Assembly: GCA_937958695.1 (NCBI GenBank)
Contig: CALGNK010000011.1
Location: forward strand, 62,001-126,000
Direction of reading: 5' to 3'
Length of the DNA stretch: 64,000 nt
Origin: an uncultured bacterium
GTDB taxonomy: Bacteria > DUMJ01
Made by a program: the position numbers and the translations under genes. This document shows positions 60,437 through 64,000 of the stretch, piece after piece. Each line of letters starts with the position of its first letter. Position 1 is the first letter of the stretch. Under the pieces are notes generated by a model. That model was not told where the DNA came from. It did not search any database and worked only from the letters and a program-made list of their open reading frames with translations.

Positions 60437-62440
60437 ATGCCTAATCTCTATTTTCTAGAAGACAATTATATAATATTAGGGAATTCTCTTTTTGAATTTG
60501 CCTTCGAAAAAGATGGTAGGTTAAGGTGGATCATAAACAAGAGAAATAGAGAAAATTATATAAAGAATCATTATAATAGATGGTTATTAAAGATCCAAGA
60601 TGCTAACAGAAATGAGTTTAAGTTAGAAGGACTTATCTTTTTATGGAAAGGGAATAAACTACATATAATTTATAGTGGCCAATTAGATATTGAAATAACT
60701 ATCGAAATATACCCAGATAATCCAGAGAGTATATGGAATTTAAAGGTAAAGAATACATCTTCTCAAAAGATTTTAGATATAATATTCCCCCATATATCTG
60801 GCATATACCTCGGGGATACCTGGGAAGATAACTATCTTGTATATCCCTATATAGCTGGAGAAAGAATAAAAAATCCAGTGGAAACTCTTTCTAGAAAACC
60901 ATCTAAGATACTCTGGGATTGGCAGGACTATAAATATACCTATATATTAGATGGTATAGGAACGGTAAAGGAAGGAGAGCTTTATGTAAGGGAACTTCCA
61001 TATACAGGTCCCCTCTCAATGGCTTGGTTAGATTACTATAACAAAGATGCAGGGTTCTATCTAGCCTCTTATGATGAAGAAAAGACCCTTACATACCTAA
61101 AGGTAGAGACCCCAGGGACTGAATATCCTGGTATGGGATTTAGCTTTAGAAAGAGAGTAAATTTGTCTAGTGAAGAAGAAAAGGTATTTAGATATGGGAT
61201 AGGTATTCACTCAGGTGATTGGCACTGGGGAGCAGATAGATATAGAGAATGGTTTAACCAAGTTTTCCCTAGAATTAAGACCACACCAGAGTGGCTATTA
61301 AAGAGTAGTGGTTTGGTAGCTCATTATGACTTTAGATATCAGAATGGGATAAGCATGCACAACTTTGAGGATATCCCTAATCTGTTTATAAAAGCTAGAG
61401 AAGATGGTATTGACCACTTATTTATCTCTGGCTGGAACAAAAACGGATTCGATAATGGTTATCCGCTCTATTTCCCAGATGAACGACTAGGTGGAGAAAA
61501 GAAATTCAAAGAGAATATCTCAGAAACGAATAGAATGGGTGGACACATCACTACCTATATAAATGTAAGAATAGTAAATAAATCCTACATAGATAAAATT
61601 CCAAAGGATATACTGACCAATCATATAGAGAGGTATGGTTCTATAGACTTTTATGTTGCTGATCCTTCAAAAGAGGGTTGGCACAACTTGATACTTGAAA
61701 CGATAGAGAGATTAGCAAATTATGGTGTATCAGGTGTCTATCTGGATGAATTATCTATGGCACCAGCAATTGGAGATATACATAATTGGATAAAGGGTTA
61801 CACAGAACTGTTAGACAAGGTAGTCAAAAAGCATAAAGACAAGATCTTCATAATCGAAGGTTGTAGCGATATCTATGGCAGATATGTAGATTTACAGCTT
61901 GTATCTACATTCTTCTACTGGCATACAAGCTACCCCGAACTATTCAGATATACATTTCCAGATCATATGCTTGTAGATATGCTCTATCCTGATTACCAGA
62001 CTATGAGGCCCTCTTTTGTATCTTTGATATCTAAAGACTTAATCGGTAGATCTTTTATCCTAGGGATGTATCCGTGGATATATGACCTTACATTAGATAA
62101 CTCTTTTGACAGTAGCGAAGAACTAAAGGATTATCTTAGTTATTTTCTAAGATTAAGAATGCTTGGTATAGACTTCTTTAATAGAGGTCAATTTTTAGAT
62201 GACTTAAATCTAGAAACCAATAGTAATATAAAGGCAAAGCTTTATAAAAAGGACAATCAGTATATGGTTGCGATATGGAATAAAGAGAAAGACAAAGGAG
62301 AACTAGGAGTAAAACTCCTAAATCCGCCGATCAAAGTAAATGTAATCTCTTCAAATAGAACTAGTTATAGAACCAAACATAATACAATTGACATTCCAGA
62401 GGAGGCACTTTCTTTAATATTTATAGAGGAGGAAAGATGA
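60437..62440 (+). CDS. Glycoside-hydrolase-like protein (DUF6259 type)
   Basis: The frame is open from 60392, but AAAGGAG (60425) fixes the start at the ATG 60437, giving 667 residues. An N-terminal beta-sandwich (to about 240) is followed by a TIM-barrel-like region: SGLVAHYDFRYQ, HLFISGWNKNGFDNGYPLYFPDE and GVSGVYLDELSMAPAIGD. The Asp and Glu of YLDE, with IIEGCSDIYG later, are good active-site candidates. The layout recalls clan GH-D alpha-galactosidase relatives such as the DUF6259 group. No signal peptide, so it is intracellular. It overlaps namZ by 4 bp. Confidence 0.7.
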   Translation: MPNLYFLEDNYIILGNSLFEFAFEKDGRLRWIINKRNRENYIKNHYNRWLLKIQDANRNEFKLEGLIFLWKGNKLHIIYSGQLDIEITIEIYPDNPESIWNLKVKNTSSQKILDIIFPHISGIYLGDTWEDNYLVYPYIAGERIKNPVETLSRKPSKILWDWQDYKYTYILDGIGTVKEGELYVRELPYTGPLSMAWLDYYNKDAGFYLASYDEEKTLTYLKVETPGTEYPGMGFSFRKRVNLSSEEEKVFRYGIGIHSGDWHWGADRYREWFNQVFPRIKTTPEWLLKSSGLVAHYDFRYQNGISMHNFEDIPNLFIKAREDGIDHLFISGWNKNGFDNGYPLYFPDERLGGEKKFKENISETNRMGGHITTYINVRIVNKSYIDKIPKDILTNHIERYGSIDFYVADPSKEGWHNLILETIERLANYGVSGVYLDELSMAPAIGDIHNWIKGYTELLDKVVKKHKDKIFIIEGCSDIYGRYVDLQLVSTFFYWHTSYPELFRYTFPDHMLVDMLYPDYQTMRPSFVSLISKDLIGRSFILGMYPWIYDLTLDNSFDSSEELKDYLSYFLRLRMLGIDFFNRGQFLDDLNLETNSNIKAKLYKKDNQYMVAIWNKEKDKGELGVKLLNPPIKVNVISSNRTSYRTKHNTIDIPEEALSLIFIEEER

Positions 62441-63579
62441 ATACCTTATATGGATTGGATGTATTAAGAGAGCACGATTTTGATGTCCTAAGGGGGAAAA
62501 GGGTTGGAATAATAACAAACTACTCAGGAGTCTCTTCTGATTTAAAACCAAATGTAGAGTTGATGTTAGAAACTGGTATAAGGGTTGTAAAGATTTTTAC
62601 TCCTGAGCATGGATTTTTTGGTGCTTCAGATGGATTAGAGATAAAGGATACCATTCACCCAAAGTATAGGATAAAAATGGTAAGCCTATATGGAAGTAAA
62701 AAAGCACCAACAGAAGAAGATTTAGAGGATATAGATATTCTAGTTTACGACATACAGGATGTTGGTCTGAGATTTTATACCTTTATCTACACATTAGCCT
62801 ATTCTCTAGAGTCTGCTAGTAAGTATGGCATATCTTATGTAGTCTTGGATAGACCAAATCCACTTTCAGGAGAGACAATTATTGGTCCCAGAATATTAGA
62901 CAATTTGAATTCCTTTGTTGGAGGCTATAAGCTTCCAACAAGATATGGACTAACAGCAGGTGAATTGGCTCTATACTACTGTAAACTCAAGAGGCTAGAC
63001 TTAGATCTGACTGTGATAAGGATGAAAAACTGGACTAGAGATATGTACTATCCAGATACAGGGCTCTTATGGAATGTCCCTTCTCCAAATCTTCCAACAT
63101 TCTCTAGTGTTATCTGTTATGCTGGAATGTGCTTTATAGAGGCTACGAACATATCTGAGGGAAGAGGGACTACTAAGCCCTTTGAGTATATAGGGGCGCC
63201 TTGGATAGATGAAGATTTAGTCTTTGAAGAAATGAAAAAAGAAAATTTCCCTGATGTGGCATTTAGAAAGAGATATTTTATACCAGAATTCTCTAAGTAT
63301 AAAGGAGAAATTTGTAGAGGATTAGAGTTTTTTCCTCTAAATTATAGGGCAGATTTCATTAAAGTTGCACTGTCCTTTATAAGCATAGTAGCTAGGAGAT
63401 TCCCAGAACATTTTTCATATAGGAGATACAACGAGGTAACAAGAATAAACCTACTTATAGGAGATGAAGAGACAGAAAAAGATATATTGGAAGGTAGGAA
63501 TTGGAAAGAGATATACGAAAGATGGAGAAATGACGAAGAAGAATTTAAGGAGTTTATAGAGGATTTAATGCTATATTAA
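62437..63579 (+). CDS. namZ: Exo-beta-N-acetylmuramidase NamZ (DUF1343, GH171)
   Basis: The 380-residue protein matches the DUF1343/NamZ family: GLDVLREHDFDVLRGKRVGIITNYSG, FTPEHGFFGASDGLEI, YDIQDVGLRFYTFIYTL, VLDRPNPLSG and NISEGRGTTKPFEYIGAPW. NamZ removes N-acetylmuramic acid from the non-reducing end of peptidoglycan glycans. No signal peptide is visible here, so it would act inside the cell on imported fragments. Together with binding protein 3 and the glycosidase-like protein it suggests a muro-glycan scavenging unit. Confidence 0.9.
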   Translation: MNTLYGLDVLREHDFDVLRGKRVGIITNYSGVSSDLKPNVELMLETGIRVVKIFTPEHGFFGASDGLEIKDTIHPKYRIKMVSLYGSKKAPTEEDLEDIDILVYDIQDVGLRFYTFIYTLAYSLESASKYGISYVVLDRPNPLSGETIIGPRILDNLNSFVGGYKLPTRYGLTAGELALYYCKLKRLDLDLTVIRMKNWTRDMYYPDTGLLWNVPSPNLPTFSSVICYAGMCFIEATNISEGRGTTKPFEYIGAPWIDEDLVFEEMKKENFPDVAFRKRYFIPEFSKYKGEICRGLEFFPLNYRADFIKVALSFISIVARRFPEHFSYRRYNEVTRINLLIGDEETEKDILEGRNWKEIYERWRNDEEEFKEFIEDLMLY

Positions 63580-64000
63580 TAGCAGGTCTATAGCGCTCTT
63601 TATTCTGTTCTGTATATCTAATATCGTTTCTCTATCTTTATAGGGATATCTGGGCCAGAAAAATCCCTTTAAATTGTCGTTTTTATTCCTTGGGACTATG
63701 TGTATATGGAGATGTGGAACGCTCTGGCTTATCTTATTGTTTATGCCAATAAATATCCCCTGAGCAGATAAGCCCATTTCTATAGCTTTTGAGATAAGCT
63801 TAGCATTCTTAAATAGTGGCCCTATTAAATCTTCAGGTAGGTCCATAATAGTCTCATAATGGTCTTTTGGAACCAGGAGACAATGGCCCGGATTTAAAGG
63901 ACGTATATCAAGAAAAGACAAAGAGATGTCATCCTCAAAGACGATATAGCCTTCTGATTCTCTCCTTATAATCTTACAGAAGATACAATCTTTAGTAGAC
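63571..64000 (-). CDS. HIT-family nucleotide hydrolase (5' end outside window)
   Basis: A TTG at 63921 is not the real start: the frame stays open to the window edge and reads STKDCIFCKIIRRESEGY before joining LSFLDIRPLNPGHCLLVPKDHYETI. CxxC at the start and HLHIHIVPR (the His triad) are typical of HIT proteins (HinT/Fhit type), which hydrolyse nucleoside phosphoramidates or dinucleotides. The C-terminal extension (FFWPRYPYKDRETILDIQNRI) fits some bacterial members. Only a few residues are missing. It overlaps namZ convergently by 9 bp. Confidence 0.9.
   Translation of the reverse strand, partial: STKDCIFCKIIRRESEGYIVFEDDISLSFLDIRPLNPGHCLLVPKDHYETIMDLPEDLIGPLFKNAKLISKAIEMGLSAQGIFIGINNKISQSVPHLHIHIVPRNKNDNLKGFFWPRYPYKDRETILDIQNRIKSAIDLLLI

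Overview
This window comes from an AT-rich bacterium. Genes are densely packed, with strong AGGAGG-type Shine-Dalgarno (SD) sites, many 1-60 bp overlaps and frequent GTG/TTG starts. Arginine codons are mostly AGA/AGG and isoleucine is often ATA, as in many thermophilic anaerobes. Three large peptide-type ABC binding proteins, NamZ, an L,D-transpeptidase, type 4 UDG and MutL without MutH in the window all fit a fermentative, possibly thermophilic lineage. I cannot name the phylum: there is no rRNA gene and I cannot run a search. No tRNA, rRNA or CRISPR array was found.

Layout. (1) 1-14794 (+) holds mostly housekeeping genes: a ZIP metal transporter, a secreted phospholipase C-like protein, an iron/B12-type ABC ATPase with an extra domain, type 4 UDG, a ferritin-like protein, a PEGA-repeat envelope protein, nth, aroA, mutS, mutL, a MEMO-AMMECR1 fusion and a membrane 'toastrack' protein. 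(2) 14795-17080 (-) encodes an alginate-lyase-like lipoprotein and an alpha/beta hydrolase. (3) 17385-21586 (+) is a peptide-type ABC uptake operon whose second permease is frameshifted at a TA repeat. (4) 21617-32053 (-) is a long catabolic operon: sugar ABC importer, two RraA-like proteins, a GntR regulator, four dehydrogenases and a PPC-domain protein. An 18-bp palindrome lies over its promoter. (5) 32096-33080 is a scar of decayed genes: a transposase N-terminus, HEPN and MNT remnants, and an unknown fragment. (6) 33112-40049 (-) has a secreted beta-propeller protein and a riboswitch-led cobalamin operon (btuF, cobQ, cbiB, cobD, pduX). (7) 40100-54832 (+) is a ROK-regulator-led cluster: a second peptide-type importer, a sialidase-like protein, a UroD-family protein, an SDR, three Gfo/Idh-type proteins, an HpcH aldolase, a DegT aminotransferase and a ceramidase-like hydrolase. 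(8) 54867-58326 encodes a cell-wall L,D-transpeptidase pair, an intact HEPN-MNT toxin-antitoxin module and a dead CPBP protease gene. (9) 58393-64000 holds a third binding protein, a glycosidase-like protein, NamZ and a partial HIT protein.

How the parts work together. Most of the window concerns scavenging carbohydrate-like compounds. Importers are encoded beside intracellular hydrolases and dehydrogenases, and two of the clusters have a local regulator (GntR, ROK). No importer here has its own ATPase, so shared ATPases encoded elsewhere are likely. Each of the five binding-protein genes is followed at once by a strong RNA hairpin before the next gene, a shared design probably used to raise binding-protein expression over its partners. 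The B12 operon and the ROK cluster diverge from a common control region at 39697-40166.
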